Shown here piece by piece: positions 33,005 through 41,515 of a stretch of DNA of 64,000 bases. A program made the position numbers and the translations under genes. The notes beneath the pieces were generated by a model, which searched no databases, was not told where the DNA came from, and saw only the letters and a list, made by a program, of their open reading frames with translations. Source of the DNA: UBA6016 sp041915365. GTDB taxonomy: Bacteria > Campylobacterota > Campylobacteria > Campylobacterales > UBA6016. Within the stretch, counting starts at the first letter, position 1; each line of letters starts with the position of its first letter. The stretch spans positions 19,930 to 83,929 of the forward strand of contig JAYSBP010000011.1 in the NCBI GenBank assembly GCA_041915365.1, in the 5' to 3' direction.

Positions 33005-34657
33005 CTAGCGAAGCTCTAGGAGTAGCCAAGTTTTGTTATTTTCTTTGAACTTTTGCTCGTTTAGCATTGAGATAACGAACCTATCTTGAATGATATTGTT
33101 AAATGTTCCGATAATTTTGTATTCTTGCTTTATTTCCCCCAAGTAATCCTTATCAGTCAAAATATAATACGGCTTTGCAACAGTGGCTAACTCACTCATA
33201 TCCATAACGCGCCTGTGAATTCCGTCATAGTCTAGCTCAAGGCTAAAAGAGTATGTTTTGTAGCCATACACAGGGAGATGTGGTTTTTTGTTTAAAAACT
33301 TTGCCATATGGTATCCGGCGTTGTATTTTGCGTAGACTATGCTATTGATTAGCGTTACGCAGACAATAGCCACCAAGACGGAAGTGACGGCGATGGTTAT
33401 GCTTTTTTGTTTTAGTCCGTCTTCTCTTTGTAAGTAAAAAAAGAAGATTGAACAAAAAGATAGGATTATTATGACGCTTGCCAAAAAAGAAGGCAATAGC
33501 TTGATAGAGAGTGCAACGGCTAAGGCTATGAGTAGCAGCGAGACCGCTATTTGCGCCAAATAGGCGATTTTGAGCTCGTATTTGACGATGTAATGCGCCG
33601 TCAAAATAGCGCAAAACGGTAGCAAAATATTGATGTAGTGGTCAAGTTGGAATTTGGTAGCGCTAAAAAGTATGAAAGTCGGCAAAAATGAGCCTAGCAA
33701 AAATATGAAACTGTCTTTGTCGTTTTGAGAGATTGCCCTCCTCGTCTTAAAGTCTGAGACGAGACCGAACAAGAAAAAAAGCGTCCAAGGCAAAAAAGCC
33801 CATAAAAACGTGTGCATAAAAAACCAAACGTTGCCGTTATGGTTTACTATAGGCCCCGTATTAAAAAAGCGTCCAAATTGACTGTCCCAAAAAAACCAGC
33901 TAATTCCGGATACGTTTTGTGAGCCAAAAATAGTCTTTTCAGGATGCATATCAAATTGAATATACAAAGATACAAATTCCGGCAGGGCAAAAGCAAAGCA
34001 AGTAAGCAAAGCTATAATCCACTTGATCGAGAGCATATTTTTGTACTCTTTTTTGTATATCCACAAAATGACTAGCCCACTACATATTACTATCATAGTA
34101 AAAAGCCCCTTACCCATCAAGGCAAGCCCGCCAAAAAACGCCCCAAGCAACATATACTTTATGTTTTTCGCATCCGATTTGTAGAAAAGCCAAAAGTAAT
34201 AACAAGAAGGGATGATTGAGCCTAGCAAAAACGCTTCTGCTCTCACGTCTATGGCTGAGAGCATAGGTCTTAACGTCGAGAGATATATCAATGCGGAGAG
34301 AAGCGCTACGGAGTTGCTGTACAGCTTTTGCGCCAATTTGTATGTATAAAATGCTCCGATGAGATGAAATATAAAGCCTGGCAGTATATAGGCAAAAGGG
34401 TTGATACCAAAAATATTGAAAGAAATAGCGGTAAGCCAAAAAGGTAGATGCGGTTTATCTAGCCAGTCAAGTCCGCCAAAAGTCAGGCTAACGTAATCCC
34501 CGGAGACAAGCATATTCTTCGTCAAAACAGCGTATGAGTAAGCATCGTTTGAGGCTAATACCTGAGAGAATAAGCCGATGGCGTTTGCCGCTATGGCTGC
34601 TAAAATTAAATATATAAGAAGTTTTTTATTTAAAATCGTTTCATTGTTGTTGTGCAT
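33005..34657 (-). CDS. ArnT-like membrane glycosyltransferase (GT39/GT83)
   Basis: A 550-residue polytopic membrane protein on the strand opposite to its neighbours. The N-terminal loop has the acidic residue in SNDAYSYAVL followed by GGLDWLDKPHLPFWL, the ArnT-type lipid-phosphate-sugar binding region. About twelve helices follow, then a C-terminal soluble segment (about 455-550). E. coli ArnT adds aminoarabinose to lipid A; here the sugar and acceptor are unknown. It converges on the glycosidase-like gene with only three bases between stops, and its promoter region is shared with the divergent gene at 34757. Confidence 0.82.
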   Translation of the reverse strand: MHNNNETILNKKLLIYLILAAIAANAIGLFSQVLASNDAYSYAVLTKNMLVSGDYVSLTFGGLDWLDKPHLPFWLTAISFNIFGINPFAYILPGFIFHLIGAFYTYKLAQKLYSNSVALLSALIYLSTLRPMLSAIDVRAEAFLLGSIIPSCYYFWLFYKSDAKNIKYMLLGAFFGGLALMGKGLFTMIVICSGLVILWIYKKEYKNMLSIKWIIALLTCFAFALPEFVSLYIQFDMHPEKTIFGSQNVSGISWFFWDSQFGRFFNTGPIVNHNGNVWFFMHTFLWAFLPWTLFFLFGLVSDFKTRRAISQNDKDSFIFLLGSFLPTFILFSATKFQLDHYINILLPFCAILTAHYIVKYELKIAYLAQIAVSLLLIALAVALSIKLLPSFLASVIIILSFCSIFFFYLQREDGLKQKSITIAVTSVLVAIVCVTLINSIVYAKYNAGYHMAKFLNKKPHLPVYGYKTYSFSLELDYDGIHRRVMDMSELATVAKPYYILTDKDYLGEIKQEYKIIGTFNNIIQDRFVISMLNEQKFKENNKTWLLLELR

Positions 34658-34756
34658 AGGTGGATTTTTGCATTTTTTGGCTGAATAACATACTCAATAA
34701 GCATAGGCTATAATAGTATAAAAATGTTGCCATGTTGTTTTATATCGGGGTTAGAA

Positions 34757-35689
34757 TTGACAAGACTTTTAAAAAATGAACTATTCAAAACGGGTATCAA
34801 GATAGCCTTTGCCGTGCTGGCATTTTGGTTTTTATCCAAAAAGCTAAACTATGAGCAGTTGCCGGAGCTATTTTATTCTATGAATCCGTGGATGTTACTG
34901 CTTGCCGTCGTATTTCAGTTTGCCTCTATCGCTATTGCGGCGTATAGATGGAAGTTTGTTATGCGCTCTCTGGGCTTTGGAGAAAACTTCAACTTCTATC
35001 AAACCCTTTATTTCAAAGGCTTTTTCTTTTCCCAAGCACTCCCCGGAAGCGTGGGTGGTGATGCGATAAGGCTACTAGCCCTAAAAGACGCCGGATACAA
35101 AGTCGGAGATTCGCTGTACGGGATATTTATAGATAGGGTAGTGGGGCTTACCGGACTTCTCATTATAAGTCTTTTTGCTCTTTTGTTTGCCCCTGCATTT
35201 CTTACGGAGGCTATCAAATACACGGTATTTATGATTAGTTTTGGTGGGCTTGTCGGCTTCGTGTGCCTTTTGTTTATTCACAAGATTTTTGATTTTGAGA
35301 AGATACCGAAGCTTCGGATACTAGGTGAGCTATCGAGAAGATTTTATATCGTATACGAGGGGACTTACAAGGCGGCAAAGCAGATTTTGCTCTCCGTCGC
35401 CATTCATCTTTTGTCGCTTCTTTGTGTCTACTCGATATCATTATCGGCTCATCTAGGCGTTGAGTTCGGGGCGTTTTTGTGCCTTATGCCGCTTGTTATC
35501 TTGCTTACCATACTCCCCATCTCTTTTGCTGGTTGGGGTGTGAGAGAGGGTGCGATGGTCGGGCTATTTGCCATGAGTGGAGCGAGCAAAGAGGCGATAA
35601 TGGCAGTGTCGATAGCGTACGGCGTGATACTTATAGCTTCTTCGCTTCCCGGGTTTTACGCTTGGATAAAGTCAAAAAATATAGCATAG
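34757..35689 (+). CDS. LPG-synthase transmembrane-region / UPF0104-type membrane protein
   Basis: About 310 residues with eight hydrophobic helices. Signature segments are AYRWKFVMRSLGF, FKGFFFSQALPGSVGGDAIRL, GIFIDRVVGLTGLL and PISFAGWGVREGAM, which match the lysylphosphatidylglycerol synthase transmembrane region (also in AglD and YbhN). Members act as flippases or on polyprenyl-linked sugars. I chose TTG at 34757, which has CGGGG upstream; an ATG at 34724 lies only nine bases after a TATAAT (34709-34714) that looks like the -10 element, so it would be almost leaderless. It lies ten bases before the GT9 gene. Confidence 0.75.
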   Translation: MTRLLKNELFKTGIKIAFAVLAFWFLSKKLNYEQLPELFYSMNPWMLLLAVVFQFASIAIAAYRWKFVMRSLGFGENFNFYQTLYFKGFFFSQALPGSVGGDAIRLLALKDAGYKVGDSLYGIFIDRVVGLTGLLIISLFALLFAPAFLTEAIKYTVFMISFGGLVGFVCLLFIHKIFDFEKIPKLRILGELSRRFYIVYEGTYKAAKQILLSVAIHLLSLLCVYSISLSAHLGVEFGAFLCLMPLVILLTILPISFAGWGVREGAMVGLFAMSGASKEAIMAVSIAYGVILIASSLPGFYAWIKSKNIA

Positions 35690-35699
35690 GCGGATATAG

Positions 35700-36899
35700 A
35701 TGAACATAGATATGATGAGAAAAATCGACTACTGGGTCGGCGTTCCGCTTTGCTTTTTGTCCACGTACGTTCTAAAACCGCTTTATGCGCTCCAAAGTGC
35801 CAAAAAACCAAAAAATGTTTTGATGATAGAGCTAAGCGAGATGGGGAGTACGATACTTTGCGACCCAATGATGCAGCGTCTCAAAAACGACGGATGTGAG
35901 CTGTATTTTGTGATATTTCGCAAGAATGAGCCGAGTCTTCGCCTCTTAAACACCGTATCAAAAGAGAATACGTTTACCATTAGAGAGGATTCGCTTTTTA
36001 CCCTTGTGTTTGACGTGCTTAGATTTCTTGCGTGGTGTAGGCAAAAGCGTATAGACTCCGTCATCGACCTAGAGCTTTTCTCCCGTGCGACAGCCTTACT
36101 TACGGGATTTAGCGGTGCAGTAAACCGTGTCGGCTTCCACGCATTTCATAATGAGGGGCTATACAGAGGCAATATGCTAACGCACAAAGTCGCCTACAAC
36201 CCGCACATCCACATCTCAAAAACATTCATATCTCTAGCAAACTCCCTAATGAGCGAAGCAAAAGAGACCCCATACTCCAAAAAAGCGGTAAGCGACGATG
36301 AGATAAAACTCAAAAAAGCGGAGATTTCACAAGAGGCAAAACGGAGTGTAATGGAAAAAATAAAAGCGGCAATGCCTATATTTGACGGCTCGCAAGAGAT
36401 TGTCATATTCAATGCCAATGCCTCCGACCTGATGCCTCTACGTCGTTGGCCTAGAGAGTACTACATAGAGCTAGGACACAAGCTGCTCGGCAGTTATCCG
36501 AATATCATCATACTTCTCACGGGTGCGCCTAGCGAGCGTGAGGGGCTAGATGTGATAAGGCAGGCTCTAGGCGATAGATGCGTCAACTTCGCAGGCTCTA
36601 CGAGCTTTGCTGAGCTGGCCCCTCTGTATGCCGTTAGCCGCCTGATGCTCACAAATGACAGCGGCCCCGCACACTTTGCCGCTGTGACTGACTTGCCGAC
36701 ATTTGTATTTTTTGGCCCCGAAACCCCGGCACTTTACGGAAGCCTCGGTAATTTCACTCCAATATATGCGCATCTTGCGTGTTCACCGTGCGTATCTGCA
36801 GCAAACCACCGCAAAAGTGCGTGCGACGACAATCAATGTGTGAAGGTGATAAGCCCTGAGTATGTGTATGATATGTTAAAAAAAGAGTTGGATAGGTGA
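35700..36899 (+). CDS. GT9 glycosyltransferase (heptosyltransferase family)
   Basis: A 399-residue cytoplasmic transferase of the ADP-heptose:LPS type. The N-terminal domain has VLMIELSEMGSTILCDPM, with an acidic residue where heptosyltransferases carry the catalytic Asp. The C-terminal nucleotide-sugar domain has NANASDLMPLRRWP, LTGAPSEREG and NDSGPAHFAAVTDLPTFVFFG, diagnostic for GT9. A cysteine group near the end (CSPCVSAANHRKSACDDNQC) is also common in this family. It probably adds a heptose or related sugar to a core oligosaccharide or lipid-linked glycan. Upstream neighbour is the flippase-like gene. Confidence 0.88.
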   Translation: MNIDMMRKIDYWVGVPLCFLSTYVLKPLYALQSAKKPKNVLMIELSEMGSTILCDPMMQRLKNDGCELYFVIFRKNEPSLRLLNTVSKENTFTIREDSLFTLVFDVLRFLAWCRQKRIDSVIDLELFSRATALLTGFSGAVNRVGFHAFHNEGLYRGNMLTHKVAYNPHIHISKTFISLANSLMSEAKETPYSKKAVSDDEIKLKKAEISQEAKRSVMEKIKAAMPIFDGSQEIVIFNANASDLMPLRRWPREYYIELGHKLLGSYPNIIILLTGAPSEREGLDVIRQALGDRCVNFAGSTSFAELAPLYAVSRLMLTNDSGPAHFAAVTDLPTFVFFGPETPALYGSLGNFTPIYAHLACSPCVSAANHRKSACDDNQCVKVISPEYVYDMLKKELDR

Positions 36900-36973
36900 T
36901 AGTAGAAATACTCGCATGGCTCAGCACACCTGTCATAACTGGTATGGGATTAAGTATCAAAACTTTTGTCTGA
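36896..36973 (+). other. 25-codon frame after the GT9 gene, possible gene remnant
   Basis: A GTG overlaps the GT9 stop (GTGA), as at many true junctions here, and opens a frame encoding VEILAWLSTPVITGMGLSIK before TGA. The sequence looks like the start of a membrane helix. The frame then stops and toxin-antitoxin genes follow within 90 bases. It may be the beginning of a gene whose remainder was lost when that pair inserted, or chance. Confidence 0.25.
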
Positions 36974-37023
36974 GCTTAAAGACGAATTTAGAAGAATTTT
37001 GCGTATAAAATAGAATTTTTGTT

Positions 37024-37046
37024 AAAATACATATAAAAATACATAT
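37024..37046 (+). promoter_or_regulatory. Tandem 11-mer upstream of Phd/RelE pair (possible operator)
   Basis: AAAATACATAT occurs at 37024-37034 and 37036-37046, a 12-base spacing equal to that of the repeat before the other toxin-antitoxin pair. It lies 13 bases before the antitoxin start. Just upstream, TATAAAAT (37007 onward) could be a -10 region. Binding by the antitoxin is inferred. Confidence 0.45.
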
Positions 37047-37058
37047 CAGGATACAAAT

Positions 37059-37364
37059 ATGACATCCTATGCAAGAGATGAAATGGTCTCCGTGACTGAC
37101 ATTGTCAAAGGGTTTAAGGCAAATTTAGAGAAGGTGACGGAGCACGCCGTAGAGAAGCTAGCCATCATGCGAAACAATAAACCGGAAGCCGTGATAGTAC
37201 CAGTAGACGAGTACGAGAAAATGAAAGAGCTGTATGAGTATGCCGAGAGACTTGCAATACTAGAGACCGTGGAAGCGAGGCGCAAAACGCCAAAATCGGA
37301 GTATATATCTTTTGACGATGTGCTAAAAGAGGCTGGGCTTTCACGAAATGAATTACGAGATTAG
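37059..37364 (+). CDS. Phd/YefM-type antitoxin
   Basis: A 101-residue antitoxin. The N-terminus (VSVTDIVKGFKANLEKV) is the DNA-binding part; LAIMRNNKPEAVIVPVDEYEKMKEL is the conserved Phd/YefM centre, and the C-terminus is charged and helical for toxin binding. It overlaps the RelE-type toxin gene by 17 bases. It is only distantly similar to the antitoxin at 4530, so the two pairs are not recent copies. Confidence 0.87.
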   Translation: MTSYARDEMVSVTDIVKGFKANLEKVTEHAVEKLAIMRNNKPEAVIVPVDEYEKMKELYEYAERLAILETVEARRKTPKSEYISFDDVLKEAGLSRNELRD

Positions 37365-37653
37365 GTTTCACCCCGAGGCAAGAAGTGAGCTTCTCGCCCT
37401 TGATAATGGTGTGCGAAACCTGGTGTTAAAACAAATCGTGAAGCTCGAAAGCTCACCGGAACTTGGCGAGCTACTTGGCAATAAAAATGGCATAGACCTC
37501 TCCGGACTACGAAAATTATACGCAGTCAAAAAACAAATCAGAATAGTGTATGAGATAGTGGACACCGAAGTTGTTGTGCATATCGTGGCAATAGGCAAAA
37601 GAGAAGAGATGCAGGTGTACAAAGATGCCCTGAAGAGGATAAATCAAGGCTGA
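37348..37653 (+). CDS. RelE/ParE-type toxin
   Basis: A 101-residue toxin. It starts YEIRFHPEARSELLALDNGV, the usual RelE/ParE first strand and helix, and continues with the strand block LRKLYAVKKQIRIVYEIVDTEVVVHIVAIGKREEMQVY. RelE members cut mRNA; ParE members poison gyrase; the sequence does not settle which. It is translationally coupled to the upstream antitoxin. The pair lies between the GT9 gene and a Lys-rich protein gene inside the glycan interval. Confidence 0.87.
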   Translation: MNYEIRFHPEARSELLALDNGVRNLVLKQIVKLESSPELGELLGNKNGIDLSGLRKLYAVKKQIRIVYEIVDTEVVVHIVAIGKREEMQVYKDALKRINQG

Positions 37654-37697
37654 GGCCGTTTTGGCTACAATCATAAAAAGATAAATTGGGGTTTGAG

Positions 37698-38081
37698 ATG
37701 AAAAAATATATTTTGACTATGACTGCTCTTTCTGCTCTCGCATTTGCAGATAATTTTGCGGATGAGGCTGTCAAAAATGGTGATTCGATGACGGTCAGTG
37801 ACAAGACTGTAGGCGAAAGCAAGCGCAATACGCACGAGCAAATGACGGCTACATCTAGTGAAATAAAGGATGCGGCATCTTCTGTTGAAAACATAAAACC
37901 TGTTCCGGTAAAAAATGTAAAAATAGTCAAAAGCGATATAAAACAGGCAAAAAGTATTAAAAAAACAAAGAAAATTGTCAAAAAACATGCAAAAACCAAA
38001 AAAATAGCCAAAAAACACACAAAAAAATCTCATAAAAAAATAGCCAAAAAATCCCACAAAAAAACTAGCAAAAAAGCGTAA
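37698..38081 (+). CDS. Exported protein with Lys/His-rich C-terminal tail
   Basis: A 127-residue protein with a signal peptide cleaved near AFA (residue 17). The middle is hydrophilic and Thr/Ser-rich. The last 45 residues are almost only Lys, His, Ser and Ala in short repeats such as KIAKKHTKKSHKK, giving an extremely basic tail reminiscent of histone H1-like or polyanion-binding tails. In the periplasm it could bind DNA, LPS, teichoic-like polymers or metals. I chose ATG at 37698, which starts the signal peptide cleanly; four upstream codons add nothing. No family is recognised. Confidence 0.6.
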   Translation: MKKYILTMTALSALAFADNFADEAVKNGDSMTVSDKTVGESKRNTHEQMTATSSEIKDAASSVENIKPVPVKNVKIVKSDIKQAKSIKKTKKIVKKHAKTKKIAKKHTKKSHKKIAKKSHKKTSKKA

Positions 38082-38093
38082 TTTACAAGCTAG

Positions 38094-39488
38094 ATGCAAA
38101 GAAATATATTTGCGCTTATCGCCGCTCTGAGTGCTATCAGATTATTGACTGCCCCTTTTTTTGGGTATGGGGTGGATGAGGCGCACTATATGCTCTACGC
38201 CAAATATTTGGCTCTTAGCTACTTCGACCACCCGCCTCTTGTTGGCTGGGCGCACTACGTTTTTTCTATTTTTGGCGAGAGCGAGTTTTGGGCTAGAGTG
38301 CCTGCCGTGCTCCTCGGGGCTGTGAATAGTTATCTTGTGTACCTGCTATTAAAAGACAAAGACGAGAGAGCCGCTTTGTGTGGCGTGGTGGCTATGAACG
38401 CATCTTTGGTGCTTGGCGTGTTGTTTTTGACTTTGATGCCAGACTCCATTCTTATTACGTTGATGTTCCTTCTCATCTTTGCGGTCAAAAAACTAGAGAG
38501 CTCACAGACTGCCGCAAACTACCTGATTGTTGGCATCATATTTGGACTTTTGGGGCTTGCCAAATACACGGCGATACTTTTTGTCCCCGCTTTTATCGCC
38601 TATTTGTTTTGGACTCGCCGTGCGGATTTGCTATTTAGCCCGAAGCTTTTTATCTCGTTTTTTGCGGCTCTTTTGCTGATTGTTCCAGTTATCGTTTGGA
38701 ATGTGCAAAATGACTTTGCTAGTCTAGCGTATCAGGCTGGACACGTTAGCGGAGGGGAGAGCGGTAGCTTCAAAAACTTTTTTGTCTCTCTAGGTAGACA
38801 GTTTGCGGCTTACAATCCCGCACTTTTCGTACTCGCTTTTTATGGACTTTACAAGGCGATAAGGGCAAAAGAGTTTAGACTTGAAATATCGTTTGGCCTT
38901 GTGGTACTTCTTTTTATGTTTATTTCTCAGTATCGCCAGATTGCGCTTCCGCATTGGGTGAGCCCGTTTTTTGCGTTGTTTGTCCCTATCGGTGCATTCT
39001 ACCTTTATCGCTTGCGTCCTAAGCTTACGATCTGGGTGGTGGGTATATCTTTGGCACTTGCCGTGGTGGTGCAGATAGAGCTTGTCGGCAAGTTTGGTAG
39101 GTTTGCCGATATGAATTCACCGTTTCGGGATATTTACGGTTGGGATATGGCTATGAAGGAAGCGGACAAAAAGCTCTCAGAGCAAAACTCGAGCAATAAG
39201 GCGCTTGGCGTAACAAACTGGAGCATGGCGAGCCGAGCTATTATCTACTCTGCCTCACCGGTCTATCTGATAGATGAGCGAAAAGACCAGTTTGATATGT
39301 GGCAGAGTGGGGAGCCTGTGGGCAAGGACATCTTGTTCGTAAGCCCAAAAAGCTTTCATACGGACGTGAACGCATCTTTTGTGTGTGGCGACTTCGTGAG
39401 GCTTGGTGAGTACAACGCCACAATAAACGGCGGTCTCGTAGAGAGTTTTTCGTATGAGCTTTGTAGTGGTTTTGGCGGTAAAAGATGA
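38094..39488 (+). CDS. GT39/GT83-like membrane glycosyltransferase (third copy)
   Basis: A 464-residue polytopic membrane protein. The signature loop is FFGYGVDEAHYMLYAKYLA followed by YFDHPPLVGWAHYVF, closely parallel to the protein at 30135 (TDEAYYWLWSKHL, YLDHPP), so the two are paralogues. LTLMPDSILITLMF and GLLGLAKYTAILFVP are also shared. Function should be transfer of a polyprenyl-phosphate-linked sugar on the periplasmic side. Its stop overlaps the PAP2 phosphatase start, which leads into uppS. Confidence 0.82.
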   Translation: MQRNIFALIAALSAIRLLTAPFFGYGVDEAHYMLYAKYLALSYFDHPPLVGWAHYVFSIFGESEFWARVPAVLLGAVNSYLVYLLLKDKDERAALCGVVAMNASLVLGVLFLTLMPDSILITLMFLLIFAVKKLESSQTAANYLIVGIIFGLLGLAKYTAILFVPAFIAYLFWTRRADLLFSPKLFISFFAALLLIVPVIVWNVQNDFASLAYQAGHVSGGESGSFKNFFVSLGRQFAAYNPALFVLAFYGLYKAIRAKEFRLEISFGLVVLLFMFISQYRQIALPHWVSPFFALFVPIGAFYLYRLRPKLTIWVVGISLALAVVVQIELVGKFGRFADMNSPFRDIYGWDMAMKEADKKLSEQNSSNKALGVTNWSMASRAIIYSASPVYLIDERKDQFDMWQSGEPVGKDILFVSPKSFHTDVNASFVCGDFVRLGEYNATINGGLVESFSYELCSGFGGKR

Positions 39489-40090
39489 AAAACAAACTAC
39501 TTTTTGCCATCTCTTTTGTTGTTGTTTGTCTCTTTTGCTCTTTTAGCTATTTGCACCTTGATATACCTATCGCAATCTATTTCGAGCAGACAAAGCCACT
39601 TGAGGGTTTTTTTGAGATTGTTACGAATTTTGGAAAATCAAAATGGTACTTGATAAGTTTTGCCGCTTTCTTTTTGTTATTTCGCTATGTTTTTAGACTC
39701 AAAGAGGCCGCAAATCGCTTTTTATATTTTTTTATTGCAGTTGCCGCAAGCGGGCTAATCGTAGATATACTAAAATTTGTTTTTGGAAGAGCTAGGCCGA
39801 AGCTGTTTTTCGAGCAAGGGATTTACGGCATAAAGTTTTTTGGCACGGAACATCTATATTTTTCGATGCCATCTGGACATAGTGCAACGGTGTTTTCTCT
39901 GGCGGTCGGCGTTTTGCTTTTTTATCCTAAGTTTGCCCTTGCGGCTTTTGGGGCGGCTATCTTGGTCGCTTCCAGTCGTATGGCGGTTGGGGCACATTAT
40001 TTTAGCGATACGGTTGCCGGGGCTTATGTAGGCGTAGTGTTTGCAATTTGGCTAAAGACAAAAATGATACAAAAAGGCGTTAGGTTTTGA
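39485..40090 (+). CDS. PAP2-family membrane phosphatase
   Basis: A 201-residue membrane protein with six helices. The three PAP2 motifs are complete: LKFVFGRARPK (K-x6-RP), MPSGHSATVF (PSGH) and SSRMAVGAHYFSDTVAG (SR-x5-H-x3-D). Members remove phosphate from undecaprenyl diphosphate, phosphatidylglycerol phosphate or lipid A. Its place between a polyprenyl-dependent glycosyltransferase and uppS points to lipid carrier recycling. It overlaps both neighbours by four bases. Confidence 0.88.
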   Translation: MKNKLLFAISFVVVCLFCSFSYLHLDIPIAIYFEQTKPLEGFFEIVTNFGKSKWYLISFAAFFLLFRYVFRLKEAANRFLYFFIAVAASGLIVDILKFVFGRARPKLFFEQGIYGIKFFGTEHLYFSMPSGHSATVFSLAVGVLLFYPKFALAAFGAAILVASSRMAVGAHYFSDTVAGAYVGVVFAIWLKTKMIQKGVRF

Positions 40091-40764
40091 AAACCCCGAA
40101 GCATATAGCTATTATCATGGACGGCAACGGCAGATGGGCGAAACAACGTGGCAAAATGCGGACAAAAGGGCACGAAGAGGGAGCTAAAAAAGTTCGGATA
40201 GTGACTGAAGCGGCGGCAAAGGCTGGTGTGAAATATCTAACTCTTTATGCTTTTAGCACCGAGAATTGGGCTAGACCAAAGGGTGAGGTTGAGTTTTTGA
40301 TGAAACTACTTGAGCGGTATTTGGAGAGCGAAAAGGGTGAATACCAAAAAAACGGAATAAAATTTGAAGTAATCGGAGATATGTCCCGTTTTTCTGATTC
40401 GCTCAACAAAAAAATCGCCGAGCTGAGGGAACTTACAAAAAACAACAAAAAGCTGACGCAGTTTCTCGCCATTAATTACGGCTCAAAAGACGAGATAGTC
40501 AGAGCGGTCAAAAAAATGATGGATTCTTCGCTAGAATTTAACGAAGAAAATCTAAATGCTAGTCTTGATACGGCTGACGCTCCAGCGGTTGATATGCTGG
40601 TTCGCACCGGCGGAGACAAGAGGCTTTCAAATTTCTTGTTGTGGCAAAGCGCCTATGCTGAGCTGTTTTTTACCGATACACTTTGGCCTGATTTTGACGA
40701 GGCGGAGCTGTTTTTGATGATTGAAGAGTTTAAGAGTAGAGAAAGGAGGTTTGGGAAAGTATGA
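40087..40764 (+). CDS. uppS: Undecaprenyl diphosphate synthase (cis-prenyltransferase)
   Basis: Elongates farnesyl diphosphate with isopentenyl diphosphate to make the C55 lipid carrier for peptidoglycan and other glycans. The 225-residue protein has the catalytic IMDGNGRWAKQRG at the start, LTLYAFSTENWARPKGEV, and the C-terminal DMLVRTGGDKRLSNFLLWQSAYAE region. TTG start overlapping the PAP2 stop. It begins the conserved uppS-prepilin peptidase-LptF/G-truA run. Confidence 0.96.
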   Translation: MKTPKHIAIIMDGNGRWAKQRGKMRTKGHEEGAKKVRIVTEAAAKAGVKYLTLYAFSTENWARPKGEVEFLMKLLERYLESEKGEYQKNGIKFEVIGDMSRFSDSLNKKIAELRELTKNNKKLTQFLAINYGSKDEIVRAVKKMMDSSLEFNEENLNASLDTADAPAVDMLVRTGGDKRLSNFLLWQSAYAELFFTDTLWPDFDEAELFLMIEEFKSRERRFGKV

Positions 40765-41513
40765 GTGCATTTGCTTTTTTACTAGGAGCCATTTTTGGCT
40801 CTTTTTTGAATGTGTTAATAGCTCGCATTCCGCTTGGGCAAAGCATCATGTTCCCAGGCTCCCACTGTCCTGCGTGTAAAAAACCGATAAAGTGGTATCA
40901 CAACATACCGATACTCTCGTATATAGCGTTAGGCGGAAAATGTCGTGAGTGCAAAGCCAGAATAAGCCCTGTGTATATCATAGTAGAGCTAGTTAGCGCC
41001 GCAGTTTTTATGCTGGTTTTTTACAAATCGCCGAATATATTTTATGCGCTTTGCGTATCTATTTCGTTTGGGTTATTACTTGCCCTTTCCGTCATAGATA
41101 TAAGATACAAAGAAGTACCGGACTCCATCAACCTATCGGCGTTTGCCGCTGCTGTTGCGGCCGGTATGTTCCACGCTCCTATGCCGACGTTCGTGAATTT
41201 GATTAGTTTGCTTGAGTTTGGCAAGTCGGCGTTTTTGCTAGCTGGGTTTTTTGTGATGCTTCGCTTTGTTCTCTCATACTTTCTAAAAAAAGAGAGCCTA
41301 GGCGAGGCTGATATTATCGTAGCTGCTACTCTTGGGGCGCTTCTTGGCAGTATGAACGGGTTTTTTGCGATATTTGTCGGAGCCTTATTGTCTCTTGTGC
41401 CAGCATTCATATATCGCAAAAAGGGGATAAGTGAGGTTGCTTTTGTCCCTTATTTGGCGCTTGGCGGGTTTGCGGTGTTTATGCTTAGGCCGCAACTTTG
41501 GTTTATGGGTTGA
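40761..41513 (+). CDS. pilD: Type IV prepilin leader peptidase/methyltransferase
   Basis: A 250-residue polytopic aspartic peptidase (A24) that cuts and N-methylates type IV pilin-like proteins. The cytoplasmic zinc loop has two Cys pairs: CPACKKPIKWYHNIPILSY and GGKCRECKARIS. The active-site aspartates are in SVIDIRYKEVPD and LGEADIIVAATLGALLG; the second motif is GEAD rather than the usual GxGD. No pilin genes are in the window. It overlaps the uppS stop by four bases. The symbol is by family; the gene may serve secretion or DNA uptake pseudopilins. Confidence 0.92.
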   Translation: MSAFAFLLGAIFGSFLNVLIARIPLGQSIMFPGSHCPACKKPIKWYHNIPILSYIALGGKCRECKARISPVYIIVELVSAAVFMLVFYKSPNIFYALCVSISFGLLLALSVIDIRYKEVPDSINLSAFAAAVAAGMFHAPMPTFVNLISLLEFGKSAFLLAGFFVMLRFVLSYFLKKESLGEADIIVAATLGALLGSMNGFFAIFVGALLSLVPAFIYRKKGISEVAFVPYLALGGFAVFMLRPQLWFMG

Positions 41514-41515
41514 GC

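Noticed and set aside
34724..34756. ATG start 11 codons upstream for the LPG-synthase-type gene
   Set aside because: It lies nine bases after a TATAAT that is the likely -10 element, leaving no leader or ribosome site; TTG 34757 has a purine-rich site.
37538..38099. Phe/Cys-rich minus-strand frames opposite the Lys-rich exported protein
   Set aside because: They arise from the complement of AAA-rich lysine codons (TTT for Phe) and look like false membrane proteins.
41321..41335. Missing GxGD motif in the prepilin peptidase suggesting an inactive enzyme
   Set aside because: The catalytic aspartate itself is present in GEAD and the zinc cysteines and first aspartate are intact, so loss of function is not supported.
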